A stretch of 64,000 nt of DNA from Ischnura elegans (GCF_921293095.1 NC_060252.1:2232001-2296000); one strand, 5' to 3'. Counted from the stretch's first letter, positions 1 through 11,683 are shown. Notes: a model not told the origin generated them from the letters alone. A program made the numbers and translations.

Positions 1-129
1 GTTTCAAAACCACAAGGATCCTTTGCTTTAACAAGTAGATCTCTTAGTTTGGAGCATGGTGGCACCAGTGTAGAGCTTCTTACTGGTTGGACTAAGGGAA
101 AATATCATAAGGAATTTGCCGTCCCCATG

Positions 130-1445
130 ATTTGGCAGATCATATTACAATTTCAAAGATGAAAGGAATTACAACGAAGTCAAAATACACAGTAAGATAT
201 CCAGACAACTTTGAATCAGCGATACCGCCGTTCCCTCACTCCGAAAATATACAAGTGCCGAAACCAATGGAGTATGTTAGTCTTAGCGAAGATTCAGAAA
301 GTAATCAAGAACGTGATAATGAAGGATTCGGAGACTCGAAGGACCCAAATTTTGGATCGAGTAAATCTGCTGGACCTCATTTCATAACGTAAGAGGATTT
401 AAATGATTTAGTGCACGATTTAAATTTTAACCAAAAAGCAGGTTGAAATCTTAGGACCACGATTAAAGGGTTTGGAACTGCTGGATCCAAATACAAAACT
501 TTTTATGTCTCGATCTCGACCTGACAAATTTGATTTGATTTTTTCTCCAGAAACCATTTTCTTTTTGAAATAATGTTCTCTCTATTATGGGTACTCTTAA
601 TTTTGAATCTAACACACATGATTAGGGTTTGTTCATTTATTCCTCATAGGTTATTTTAAATTCTAATCTCTTACATAATGGCAATGAGCTCCCGTGAACA
701 GTGTTAACTCATGAAACTGAAATGAAAGAATCTTACGAGAATATGCAGCTTTTAGAAAAAAAATCACTACCAAAAATATAAATGGAAAATTTGTGGCCAC
801 TTAAATTAATTTCTATATTACTAGGATTACAGCTTGGCTATACGAAATGTTGTTGCTTCATCTGCGAATGGGATATCAGAGACAGAAAAAATAATTACCA
901 GGAAAAAGTTTGCCCGAAACGTAAAGAACTCGTCCCTGGAATCCGAATACGTCCTTTGTCAGCCTTTGGTCGATCCAAAAAATATACTTTTTCCACCTCT
1001 GCATATTGAATAAGGACTTTTTTAATTTTTGTCGAAGCCATGGACAATAATGGTGCTGGTTTTACTAATTTGAAACAAAAAGTCCTTAAATTAAGTGAGG
1101 CAAAAATCAAATAAGGAATATGCATTGGGCCACAGATTAGGGATTGAAGGACTCGGAATTTCAACAGTAAGTTAGGTCAACGGAGAAAAGCGCGTGGAAC
1201 GCATTTAGAAATGTATCTGAACATATTTTAGGAAATATCATCGCTGAAAATTATCATGATCTGGTGGCTATATTAATATAATTAAATCGTACCAAAATAT
1301 GGGCTTTAATATGAATTTAAAAATTTATTTTCTCGACTCAAACCCTGTCTATTTCCACCAAAAATCAGCGCTATTAGACATGAACACAGTGAGCGTTTCG
1401 GCCAAGATATTTTATATTTGGAAAAATAGCACCAAGGAAATTTCA
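130..1445 (+). pseudogene. Decayed ORF of a multicopy uncharacterised arthropod protein family
   Basis: Pieces of one protein appear in order across changing frames. Near 385-490 there is a block like PHFIT..EDLNDLVHDL followed by GPRLKGLELLDPNTK. At 782-1009 an open stretch contains GLQLGYTKCCCF and EWDIRDRKN. Near 1035 is AMDNNGAGF, near 1115 GICIGPQIRD, and near 1380-1425 EHSERFGQDILYLEK. I recognise this order from a multicopy hypothetical protein family of arthropods and cnidarians (blocks like LNDLVRDL, LQLGYTKYCCFLCEWD, EHGERFHQDI). Its function is unknown and I infer it spreads with a mobile element. In-frame stops and several frameshifts make this copy dead. Edges are approximate. 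Confidence 0.6.
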
Positions 1446-2378
1446 GCAACATTTTAGCAAATTACTGATTGACACTGAATAGGGACTTACCAGATGCTAA
1501 ATATACGAGAAAATCCTATGAAAGTACTTTTTTCACATTTTTTAAAATCACGATTTATTTGCTTAAATATACTTCAACGCTTATTTAGTTCAGTTGTCCT
1601 AAAGAAAGTAGACTTGATAAAAAAAATATCTGAGCCCAGATGTGGAATCAGGACGAAAAGGATCACCCAAAAACGTCTCTAGAATAGAAAAAAGTTTTTT
1701 GTTGACCAGTGTATTTAGAGTAATTCCTGATGCTCAAAATCTCTCCTCGCCAATGCTGCCTTGCAGATTACGTCTAGCGAATATTTATCCCTTAAATTTG
1801 CAGAGACGAGAAAATGAGGAAGTGGAGATAGGCTTTCAGTGAATTGTATTACGAGTGCCGCAGTAAGAGCGAAGAAGGAAAGGAAAGGAGGGTTAGAGGG
1901 AGAAAGCGGGTAAACGGAAGGCACAACTGCTGGGGATATCAAATGTGCCAATATTCTAGAGAGGAGTACGAAATACATTTGAGCCTCGGTTCAAGGCATG
2001 CAAATTCACCGTCATGACCTTGGTGATGAAATAAGACCTTATTTGAATTTTCCTCGTCTCATTGCAAGGATTATACACCGTTAGAAAGGGAATCCATTCC
2101 ATTGTGAAGCGATGGTGGCGGCACAAACTCTGTTGGGATACTTTTTTCCCTCCATAGTACATGCATGCATTTGTGGTGGTTACACGGTGAATGTTCCCGT
2201 TCATGCTTTCATACATTTACTAGTACGTGATGATGTACCATGTAATCAGGACGTCGCTATCCGTAAACACTGATTTGAATTGACCGTTAGTCCTTCGGGC
2301 TCAACAATTAAGCTTAGGTTTCGTCTGATGTTCCATATTTGCTTTTACATTATCTATTGTTCTTTGAAAACGTGTTTC
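1446..2378. other. No recognisable gene
   Basis: AT-rich sequence with short unsupported reading frames on both strands and a purine-rich run near 1865-1920. I see no motif, repeat pair or splice pattern that supports a feature. Confidence 0.4.
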
Positions 2379-3725
2379 GGGGAATTTTCACATTTTTTGA
2401 AAACTCTGTCAAAATGTCGTAAACCTATAGGAAATAATATCTACCGGGGGAAATTTCTTTGCTAGCGGTAGTTTTTGAGATATTTAAGGTCAAAATGGAG
2501 GAGTGGGGGGTGCGAGCGAAAGTAGTGTATCCAAGAGGAGTGACGTCATTTCTCCCCAAACAGAGTTGCTAACGTCCGAGGCGTGGAGTTGGGAGATTGT
2601 TGCGGTATGCCTATGCCAGGAAGAAGTTGTTTTTACCTACGTGAAGTGCTTTTATGTTGAATTATAAATATTACGTGGTGCCTATTTGTTCACATACATC
2701 ACGAAATTCTTTATTAGATATATTCGTCGTTATATTAGATAATATTCGTCGTTTTGTCGAATAATGAAGCGAGTAGAATGTAGTGGGTAAAGGCGATGAA
2801 GAGGAAGAACGGTCTGTCGACGAAAACGACGGAATTAGTTTGTTAAGATCACTTTAAGTAATTACAACAAAATTATGTTGAAAAATGACTTGAGCGTGTG
2901 GTGCGGAGGACGTGCAGCTGCTCTGTTCGCGCAGTACCCGCCGGTCGCTTGCATGGTGTTTTTGCTGAGTTATCATAGGTTGAAAAAAACGGCCGTCGTA
3001 GTATCCGATGGTTTAAAATTATTGTATTTCTTTAATTTATCAATGACTAATTGTGATAAGAGTACGTAAAGGGTACACACAGTAGGCCAAGGGCCCAGGT
3101 AGGAATTAAGGCCTGGGGGGGTATTCAGGCCCAATTAATACTGGGAAGCCTGGGGGTATAGCTTACCCGCCAGGGTGGGAGCGGGAGATGCGGGGGCCCT
3201 CCGCCAGAAAACATTTAAGATAAATGGTTTAAAATGGTGAGTTTTACGGCCTTCTGAGGGATATTTTATTAATCCTTACACTATTCTTCAAGTAATATTA
3301 ATCAAATTATGCAAAATAGATTAAACTGAAAAATATCTCTGAGCTCTGGGGGGGGCGTTATCCCCCAAACCCCCCTCGCTGCGCCACTGCAGTCGGCTAC
3401 CTTGCCCCTCTCCGAAATCAATTGATTAACATGCGTAGTATTCCTATCTGAACTCCCTCAAAACCATATCTACTACCTAGGAGCGTAAAATGTGTAAGAA
3501 ACTCACTGATATATGACCACTACTTCCTCCAATCAACTGACTTTGTGCCACAGGAGGAAATACAACCTGAGGAAGTGGTGGAAAGTCGAGGTTAGAAAAG
3601 TACTGCCAATTGAAGCCAAAAACAAATGCTGTTGGTATTCAGAAAAAAAAACCTGTTTCTGCCAATGCTGCTAAATCTCCTATGAGGTTCTTCCGCCTGT
3701 AAAAGCTAGATGGTATTGCAGCTAG
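2379..3725 (+). repeat. 1.35 kb dispersed repeat, copy 1 (inverted relative to 50871-52212)
   Basis: This block matches the reverse complement of 50871-52212 along its whole length with scattered substitutions and small indels. It begins with a terminus reading GGGGAATTTTCACA and ends abruptly at a GCAGCTAG that is internal to the longer element at 49220-52212. Copy 1 is therefore a one-ended truncated copy of that element. Inside are a short THAP-like ORF, a tgacgtcatttctcc motif near 2550, and a G-rich block near 3100-3400 resembling a small nested repeat. Confidence 0.85.
2654..2764 (+). pseudogene. Short THAP-zinc-finger-like first exon (possible)
   Basis: A 36-codon reading frame starts at an ATG and contains NYKYYVVPICSHTSRNSLLDIF. 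This resembles the beginning of THAP domains, which open with a Cys, then V-P-x-C and an asparagine or serine-rich turn, and end far downstream with C-x2-H. Here the first cysteine is replaced by tyrosine and the rest of the domain is missing, so it would be non-functional. The same frame is preserved in the inverted copy at 51827-51937. THAP domains occur in P-element-type transposases, which would suit a TIR element, but the match is short and could be chance. Confidence 0.3.
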
Positions 3726-3949
3726 TATTATATCGTGGAAGTGTTTCGTCATTTCCCTCAAGGGAAGTTATGCAGTAAAATCTTCGGTTTTGGAATTCTT
3801 GGAGGAGTATTTTTAATTAGTCATAGTTTTAAATTCGGATTTGTTGATTTTCATTTGGTCTCCGATATATTATTACCTGTGTTAATACTGAGTATTGAAT
3901 TTCATTTTTTGGAAAGTCATTGGAGCAAGTGAAAGCTATCATGAAAGAA

Positions 3950-4560
3950 AATTTTGATGGCATCCTTCTGACAGGTCGTACGATTATACCCCGAGAAAAA
4001 TAATGGCTTCACTATCTTGAACGATGCGTATTTGCTAGCATAGAGGCTAGAACAAACTCCATCTCCCATTTACAAGGTTCAATTGTTTATCAAAAAAGGT
4101 ATGTCGCGGGTCGTTGATGTCCCGTTCTTATATTAATCCATTGGATTCGCGAGGAATTGCCTCCTATAAAACGGCCTTATATATCAATTACATTAAAATG
4201 AAAGCAAATTTCACAAATCGCTCATTTTTCTGGCTGATTCCAATAATTTCATGTGAACGGATAGCTGTTCCAATGGCTGCGTGCGTTGGCATTTCAGCTT
4301 CGAAGGCATTTTACCACGTTTGCTCCTTCCGTAAAGATAGACTTTATCGTATCCTGGGCGTTTGGAAATTTCCCAGACGTACCCAAAGAACGTTTTTGTG
4401 GCGACAATATTTAGAGCGATTCTATTCATTCCTGAAATATTTAGAGCGATTCTACTCCTGATGATAACACTAAGTGTTGAAACCGGTCGTACGATTTAAA
4501 ATAAAGTGTGGAATAAAGCATAGTTATTTTATTTCATTCAACATGAAGCAATTCCACAAA
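3950..4560 (+). mobile_element. PLE 3'-terminal fragment
   Basis: The sequence GGTCGTACGATT occurs twice, at about 3974 and 4486. The second copy directly follows a hammerhead-like core and is followed by an A-rich tail-like stretch (AAAATAAAGTGTGGAATAAAG). Paired terminal repeats carrying hammerhead motifs are a known property of Penelope-like elements. No reverse-transcriptase coding is visible here, so this is a terminal relic. Edges are estimates. Confidence 0.45.
4445..4500 (+). ncRNA. Hammerhead ribozyme-like motif
   Basis: CTGATGA at 4458-4464 is followed by a perfect 5-bp hairpin (AACAC, TAA loop, GTGTT), then GAAA at 4479-4482, then CCGGTC and GTACGA. This is the conserved core order of a type I hammerhead: CUGANGA, stem II, GAAA, short stem III, cleavage-site UC. 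Stem I pairing between the bases before CTGATGA and after GGTC is not obvious, so self-cleavage may have been lost. Judged by eye, not folded. Confidence 0.5.
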
Positions 4561-4977
4561 GTAACGCCTGAGATCGTGTCTTATATAAAAATGTTATGCA
4601 TTGTTCATGATATAAAGTAACTGGGGCATGGGTAGATTATTAAGGCTATTATATAGGCTGGAAAATTCTGAACAAATTTTAAAAATATTTCCCACAAAGT
4701 CGAAAGAATTATTCAGAATAGCCGAGATAGATCTCATCCCCGACACAAATCGATGACGAACAGACAATCTTCCATAAAAACATTTGATTGCGTTTAAATA
4801 TTTTACAAAGAGGCACACAGTCGGTTCGGCCAAATCGAACATCGATCACTTCGACAAACTTTTCCTACATTTTCACGCTCAGCATTGACACTTTCGTAAT
4901 TACGAGCACGTTTCCTCTTTACGAATATCGACAGTCGCGGCTTTCAATGGATTTCATCCTGAGTTGGTTCGCCTAGA

Positions 4978-5960
4978 GTGAAGGGCCTTTGTTTCCGTTT
5001 GCGGAAATTCGCGATTCAAAGAAGGTTCGTCACTCACCGTGGATGGCATTGGCGCCTCCGCCGAACTCTCTGTTGGCGCCGCTTGGCCGGCGCCGCGACG
5101 CCGCCCCAGGGCCTCCGCGCCCGTCCACGTTGGGATCAGCTGCTGCTTGCGACGGGCATCGAACGCGGGCCCTTGGGACGCGAGGATGGGTGCGTCGGAG
5201 GGAGCACTATGCAGCCATCGTAAAACGAGCGATTCGCCGTTCCCAGACAGTACAATATCTATAGGATATATTCCAACACCAACCACATCCGGCAACGAAC
5301 AACACAACACACAGACGAGCAAACAAGATGCATATATATCACTCCCTCAATGGACGTTTGCCATTGGATCCGAAGTCAATTGGAGGAGATCTTTCAGCAG
5401 CCGCCATCCGATGTCGTGCGGAGAACATTTTAAGGGCAACACTCCGTCCGTCGGATGGGACGTTCGACCGCGGTCTCCTTGGCGCCTATCGTCGAGGGCA
5501 GGCTAATGCCGACGCCGGGTTTCTCTCCACCTACCGAGACGAAAAAATGACCCCAGCCGCGGCCGCCGCTTTCGAACGCTTTCACGAGACGACGACCCTC
5601 TCTCCTTCGCTATCTCTCTTCACTGAGGATTCTTTGCGTCTCTCTCGAGCACGGAGACTCACCCCCTCCCAACCCCCCTTCCCCATCCCACTGGGCACGT
5701 GGTCAACATCTGGACACACACACACACACAGTCAGGCACAGCGGATTATAGCCGCCCCCCACCCCCCACGCCCTCTGGGGGCGACGGGTGGCGCTGTTTG
5801 TTCGTCTGCTGTTTGTTTGTTGTCGCCCACGCTCCCCACACTCCACCGAGAACGAAAGGCGGCGGGAGTCGGTCATTGCAGCGACCCGTTCAGCCTGAAG
5901 AACGGTTCGTCCTCTCGTCTGAGTGGTGCATTAATTAGCTGGAGATGCGTAGAATGACAA
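4978..5960. other. GC- and CpG-rich island of unknown role
   Basis: This kilobase is strikingly richer in G+C and CpG than its AT-rich surroundings. Examples are the GGCGCCGCTTGGCCGGCG stretch near 5080 and GACGCCGGGTTTCTC near 5510. Several long overlapping frames are open on both strands, which is expected of GC-rich DNA and does not by itself show coding. No domain is recognisable. Most plausible alternatives are a promoter or first-exon CpG-rich region of a host gene, or an unrecognised element. Confidence 0.4.
5713..5730. repeat. (AC)n microsatellite
   Basis: Nine AC dinucleotides in a row inside the GC-rich island. Confidence 0.9.
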
Positions 5961-7054
5961 GAGAAAAATTATTTGGACTAGGTTACAGTTACTTTTTAAA
6001 GTTTTCGATCGGCAATTAATTACCTGATGCAAAGTGAAAAACTAGATACTAACAGAGATATGAATTACATTTTTGTGAAATATTTTAAAAAATGCCTACG
6101 AGATTCACGCAGACATGCATGCATTTTTTTATGTTTCCTTGAAATATAACGTTAACAAATTGTTTTTGTTTGGTATGCACTTTGCCGGATTCACGCGCCA
6201 CTCACGTATATTTCGTGACATACGACAGTCGGTGCAGCCATAATGGGAGAGTAAAGATTACTTTCAGAATGCATTAGCAGATTACAAGTGGTTAAAAAAT
6301 GTAATCATTACAAATAAACAAATGCCTGAAATGTAATCGTTACACGTAACTGACTTACTTTTCTCAGTTACATAAACTCTGAAAATAACATATAAGGTAA
6401 GTACCCATAAAGTAGGCAATTTGATTGAGGCCTAAAATCAATTAATTAATGAAATGAATTATTAATTGAATCAATGAATGAAAATGAATTATTAATTGTC
6501 CTGAGGCTGTACCCCTTGAGAACAAAAACAATATTTAGGTACGTTTATAGAGCAACATACATAGAAAAAATACAATTTGAAGCTAACTTAATGAAAAAAA
6601 TAATAAAATATTCACTTTAAAAAGCTGAATTAAAGTATTTAGGAAATCATTTAACGGAATTCATTTGCATACTTTTTTTAAAGTTAGAAATGTAAGAACT
6701 GCACTAAAATACTATCATTAAATATGCAAGCACAACTGAACACGCAAAATAATAACAATATTTGACTGTCAGGAAGTATAATATTATAATATTTCATCTT
6801 AAAATTAGCAACAGAAGAATAATTTTTTTGGGCTGGGTGTTCCAGAGATGACAAGCATTGACCATGAAATACATTTGGAACTTCGTTGTGCGTTTATTAG
6901 GAAAATAAAGACACTCCAGATCACATCCAATGCAATAAGTAATCCCTAGTGGACGGTTTCACGGAAAAGTATGTGGTATAAATTCAGGGGATTTTGCTTT
7001 AAACAACCAGTACAAGTAAAATCCGGAGAAATGAGATAATAAAAGATTAAACAA
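5961..7054. other. AT-rich, no recognisable gene
   Basis: Low-complexity AT-rich DNA with repeated aattaattgaat-like words near 6435-6500. No open frame resembles a known family. Confidence 0.4.
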
Positions 7055-7141
7055 ACGCGTAGCTGACTCACGCACCTCGCGGATTTGCTCCAAGGCGCAA
7101 ATGTCCGCGTAGGACACACGCACTCACTCACACAGGTTTGT
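7055..7141 (-). repeat. 86-bp inverted repeat, partner of 11597-11683
   Basis: The reverse complement of this stretch matches 11597-11683 at roughly 90 percent over about 86 bp. The shared core includes GAGTGAGTGCGTGTGTCCTA and GGAGCAAATCCGCGAGGTGC. The pair brackets the PLE pseudogene and the R1-like LINE. I cannot tell whether these are ends of one larger element or two copies of a 3' UTR-type repeat. Confidence 0.75.
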
Positions 7142-7161
7142 GAAACTCTCGCTTGATCCAA

Positions 7162-8875
7162 AGAATGCTTCTACGTGAAATCAGATAAAGGCGAAAGCTG
7201 TGTGATACTAGACAAAAACACATGTCATCTAAAAATAACATCCCTACTGGAAAGCGGCCCTTACACTAAACTTTCAAAAAAACTATTAACCGCTTGATCC
7301 AGAACACTAAGGCTACATAGTCCGCTCGTAATAATCTCACCAGTAAATCTCTCAAGTTCAAACTTAATGTCTCCAATCCCCGCCTGCCACGTCTATATGG
7401 GCTCCCCAAAATCCACAACAAGAGTGTCCCATGAGACCTATTGTATCAGTCATTAACTCTCCCACGTATAACTTATCGAAATGGCTTACTAAGCAGTTTA
7501 CACAACTTCAATTTCATAGTAATTCCAACTTGAAAAACACGTATGATTTCATCTTGAAAATCCAAAACACGACCTTAAAAAGATCCGAAATATTAGTTTC
7601 CTTTGATGTCGAATCTCTCTTCCCAAGTGTGCCCATACCAGATACCTTGAATTTCCTAAATCAATGGTTAACATCTTAAAGTCTCACAGATGACATAATC
7701 AACGAATACATCAGTCTCACCAACCTTGTGATGAGTCAAAACTACTACATTTATAACCAGACTTGTTATAAACAAGATTTCGGCGCCACAATCGGTAATT
7801 CACTATCCCCCTTCCACGCTAACGTGTTCATGTCCTTTTTTGAAGAACGCTGCCGGGAAAAATTCTCCTGCTTCCCGAGGGTATGGTATAGGTACGTTGA
7901 TGACATCTTCGCAGTATATGACTCTGAAGCTTGTCCTATACAACACTTCCTTGGGCAGCTCAACGATCAGTACCCTTCAATAAACTTCACGTGTTAGTTT
8001 GAAAAGAATCGCTCCCTGCCCTTCTTAGACATCGAAATCTTCCGAAGCAAAGAAAACCAAATCTCTTTCTGCATATACCGTAAACCCAATCACAGCAACA
8101 ACTATATCCACAACACCTCCTTCGACCACAGCAGCCACAAACACCCTTCAGCCTTCCATTCCCTTATTCACCGTCTACTCAACGTAACGTAACGATGGAC
8201 AAAACCGATGGATGGATGGACAAAACCAAAAACGATGAATGGACAAAAAATATTTTCAAAAGGAACTCGAATACATTAAACACACCGCCGCGCCGTATCG
8301 AATAGTTATTCAGAACAGCTCATCGACAAAATCCTCTAGAAACAGAAACACAAGAAACGTATTCAAGACAGCACGACACTAATCTCATCCAAAGACCAAA
8401 AATAAGTAAAACTGCCATTTGACCCCACGTCCACTTAAGGACTCGAAGGTGTTTTCAGAAAACACAAAATTAAACTGTGTTATGTGTCGAACAATAAACT
8501 CAGAACTCTCCTTGGAAACCCAAAAGACCCGATTGAACCCCTACAGAAGTCCGGAATATACAAAGTCACCTGTCCCAAGTGCAATATAGCCTATATCGGG
8601 CAGACACGGAGGAATTTAAACAAACGCTTCAAGGAGCACATTGCGTGACTCAGGCTCGGCCACTTCAATAAATCATCCGTAGCACATCATATGGCCTCAA
8701 ATTCTCATATTATCGCCATCAATGACATCAGCCTTATTAAACACGCCCCAGACCATTTATTAGACTTTTATGAATCTATCCACAAACAAAAACACCGAGG
8801 CAAAACCACGAACAGTGACCAAGGGCCAGCCACATCTTACCTTTTTTTCCCTGATTTCAAAGCAACAAAATATCT
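7162..8875 (+). pseudogene. Penelope-like element reverse transcriptase with GIY-YIG endonuclease, frameshifted
   Basis: Read across frames, this is a near full-length PLE polyprotein. The N-terminal block is KSDKGESCVILDK (7170-7230). RT blocks follow: MRPIVSVINSPTYNLS, LVSFDVESLFPSVPIP, GNSLSPFHANVFMSFFEE and the catalytic RYVDDIFAVYDSE near 7895. The linker has PFLDIEIFR. A GIY-YIG domain ends it: SGIYKVTCPKCN then AYIGQTRRNLNKRFKEHI near 8550-8645, then a tail KSSVAHHMASNSH. PLEs use RT plus GIY-YIG for target-primed retrotransposition. Stops near 7679, 7997 and 8647 plus short slippage duplications (GATGGACAAAACC near 8190-8250) make it dead. A C-rich run follows at 8911-8930. Confidence 0.85.
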
Positions 8876-9234
8876 AGTAACGGCTATCTTCCAACCGCTC
8901 CGTAATTTTCCTCTCCCCCCCCCCCCCCTTTCCATATCCCAACGACCTCCTTATTCCTTAACCCCCTTCATCCCCCACCCCCGCAAAACTTCACCCACCC
9001 CATTATTGGCTCCATACCTCCCTAACCCCTGACATTCGACCAATTACATCAACCTTTCCATCAACGAACATTACTAGGCTCAATATTCCAATCTTTTTTA
9101 ACATTCTCCTTTGAGGAGGCCTGCTTGCCAGGAGAAATACCTGGTGTCAGGAGATACTTCTTGGGCATTTATTACCCTTCCACCTTTCCCAACACCCGTG
9201 TGTGTTGACGGTCACTGTCGCGAGCCTTTACCTT

Positions 9235-10758
9235 CTATTTCTCGTCTGCTTTCACCTTTAATTAAAATCAGGGCGTCGTCAGCGTATGCTAAAATTTCTG
9301 ATCCTACTGGTAAGTTAATATTTAAAAGGTCATTGAATAAAATATTCCAAAACAAAGGACCCAGAACTGATCCTTGTGGGCATTCCTTGCTCAGGGTCTT
9401 TCTTTCAGAAATTCCGTTTATCTCCAGTTTGGTTCGTCGGTTATTAAAATAATCCCTCGTTAGGTTAAAAACTGTCTTGGTACATCCCTGCGTCAGTAGT
9501 TCGTTTAAAATGTTAGGCCACCACGCGTTGCCGAAGGCACCGGCAATGTCTAAAAACAGACCCAATACGTTTTTGCGGTGAGTTTTCAGCTATAGATATG
9601 ACTTTTGCAATGGCGTCTATTGTCCCTTTTCCTGGCATGAACCCGTATTGGTTTTGATTAAAATATTTCCTCCGTTCGAGTTCGTGACTGAGTTGTTTTG
9701 CAATCAATTTTTCATAAATTTTGCCAAGCACAGGAAGAAGTGTGATAGGCCTTTGAATCTTCTGGATTTTTATTCGGTTTAGGGAAAATCCTTAATGTGC
9801 CTTTCTTCCATTCCGTGGGGAACGTTTCACTTGTTAGAAGTTTGTTATAAATTTCCAGTATTTCGTGCTCGATGTGTGGATAGGCGTGCTTTATTACTTC
9901 TGCTTTTATTCCGTCGTGCCCCGGGGCTTTTTTTGCTATTCAGGCCTTTAATTATTTCTGTCAGGTCATTTAATTTGAAGGGCGTTGCACTTTCACCAGT
10001 TTTTTGTTTTTCATTAGTTTTTGCGCGCACTAGTTTTTGTTCATTCGTTTCTTTTATTTCACTGTCATAGGGTAAGAGCGTATTTAATAGGAGCACTGTC
10101 GTTTCATGAATGTTAATCGTAAATTCACCATCGGTTCTTTTTAATGTGCTTGGCATTGTATTTTTATTTCTTATAATTCTATATGCACTTCCCCAAGGAT
10201 CGTCGTTTCCAGCACTTGTAACTTTTTCCCAACTTTTCTTTTTGGCCATTTTTATTTCATTTGCGTATTTATTTCTAATTTTACAGTATTCCGTTCTCCA
10301 TATTTCCAAATTATGTGCCTCGATAATTAGTTTTTCCCTGAAATTCTTTTTCATTTTCTTACATTGTTTTCTTAGTTTGGATAATTTATGTTCCACCACG
10401 GTACTTTTCTTTCCTTTGGTTGGATTTTGGGAATTGCGACTTCGCAGGCCTCTAATATTATTTTGGTCACTTTGGGGTCTTTCTTTAATTCACTTTTTCT
10501 GGCACTTATTTCTTCTTCAAATTTTTCCCAATTTGCTTTAGATAGATTATAGTTGTTTTCGCATGCAGGTGGTGGTGAGTTAATTCGTTTTTCAGTGTGA
10601 ATTTCGAATGTTATAAGTCGGTGATCACTTAAGGATTCTTCTTCCTGTATTTTCCAGTTGCTGACTCGGTCGTTCAGACCTCTAGACAAGGTCACATCGA
10701 TGTTCGTGGTAAAACCGTTCGGGCTTTCATACGTCGTCAGGAGGTTAAAATGAATCAC
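9235..10758 (-). pseudogene. R1-like LINE ORF2, inverted 5' segment (endonuclease to RT YADD)
   Basis: On the minus strand, from 10758 downward, the order is: the end of an APE-type endonuclease with SDHRLITFEI (about 10630), a linker, RT block DLTEIIKGLNSKKSPG (about 9930), KIYEKLIAKQLSHEL and NQYGFMPGKGTIDA (about 9640-9730), LFLDIAGAFGNAWWPNIL (about 9540), CPQGSVLGPLFWNILFNDLL (about 9360), and catalytic ILAYADDALILIKG near 9260-9300. The WWP after the AFxNA block and the YADD motif fit the R1 group of non-LTR retrotransposons. Several frameshifts interrupt it. It stops just past YADD, and the missing remainder lies on the opposite strand from 10759 on. Confidence 0.8.
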
Positions 10759-11500
10759 TAGAAGCTATAAGCAAATGGGGCACCACTAAGAAGCTAAATT
10801 CTCACTAGTGAAAACGGAATGCACACTTCTTAAAGGAAAACTAACCAGGAAACCTATAATAAAAATGAACGGGGTCACAATAAATTACAACGAAAAAATA
10901 AAATATCTAGCAATAACCATAACGGAAGGCCTGAAATTAACCGATCACTGCAGTAACGTAATTAAAAGAATTAAGGAAGTGTTTTTACCTCTAAGAAGAC
11001 TGGCCAAAGAAAACCAAGGACACACGTGTGAATCCCTGAGGAAATTGTACACCGGTGTTCCACAGCCAATAATCTTGTATGCATGGGGGAAGGAAATTAA
11101 CATAAGACAGAAGAGCAGGCAAAAATTACTGAGAGCACAGAGAATCGCATAGCTCATCGTTACAAAGGCCTATAGAACGGTGTCGACGGAAAGCTTGTGC
11201 GTGCTGGCCGGATGCATCCCCATCGACTTATTAATTGAAGAAAGAATGAAAATATTCGAAGATAATCTGACAAACGCGGACAGCGGAATAAGAAGAAAAA
11301 GTCACAGAACAGAGACGATCCAAAAATGGCAGAAGCAATGTGACAATTCAGAACATGGTAGAGATACTTATTTTTACTTTGATGACGTGCTCGCTAGACT
11401 TCGCAAAAAGGCCAAAGATTTGAACCACCTAACGGTCCAATTCTTCACAGGACACGGAAATTTTGATAAAAAGTTACAATATTTTAATATAAATTTTTAA
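10759..11500 (+). pseudogene. R1-like LINE ORF2, direct 3' segment
   Basis: This plus-strand piece begins AISKWGTTKKLN, the part of the RT that follows YADD, and continues with KTECTLLKGKLTRKP, YNEKIKYLAITI, the ILYAWG region, LLRAQRIA, a single stop near 11151, then TKAYRTVSTESLCVLAG and IPIDLLIEER. These are thumb and C-terminal blocks of R1-type ORF2. It ends with a stop at 11500. Together with the minus-strand segment at 9235-10758 it forms one LINE with its 5' part inverted. Confidence 0.8.
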
Positions 11501-11596
11501 GCGGCCCCCAGGAAATAAGTACATGCTTGAAACCTAGGGAGGCGGAGGAGGGTCCGCGGGGGCTTTGCCCCCACCTAGTGTCGTGAGCAAGAGCTC

Positions 11597-11683
11597 CACA
11601 AACTTGAGTGAGTGAGTGCGTGTGTCCTACGCGGTCATTTGTTCCTTGGAGCAAATCCGCGAGGTGCGTGAGTGAGTTTCGCG
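11597..11683 (+). repeat. 86-bp inverted repeat, partner of 7055-7141
   Basis: See the partner entry. This copy lies about 100 bp downstream of the R1-like ORF stop, so it may be part of that element's 3' untranslated region. Confidence 0.75.

Noticed and set aside
5328..5957. 209-codon open frame in the GC-rich island
   Set aside because: Overlapping frames on both strands are equally open, the translation is low-complexity in its second half, includes the (AC)n run, and shows no domain. GC-rich composition explains the openness.
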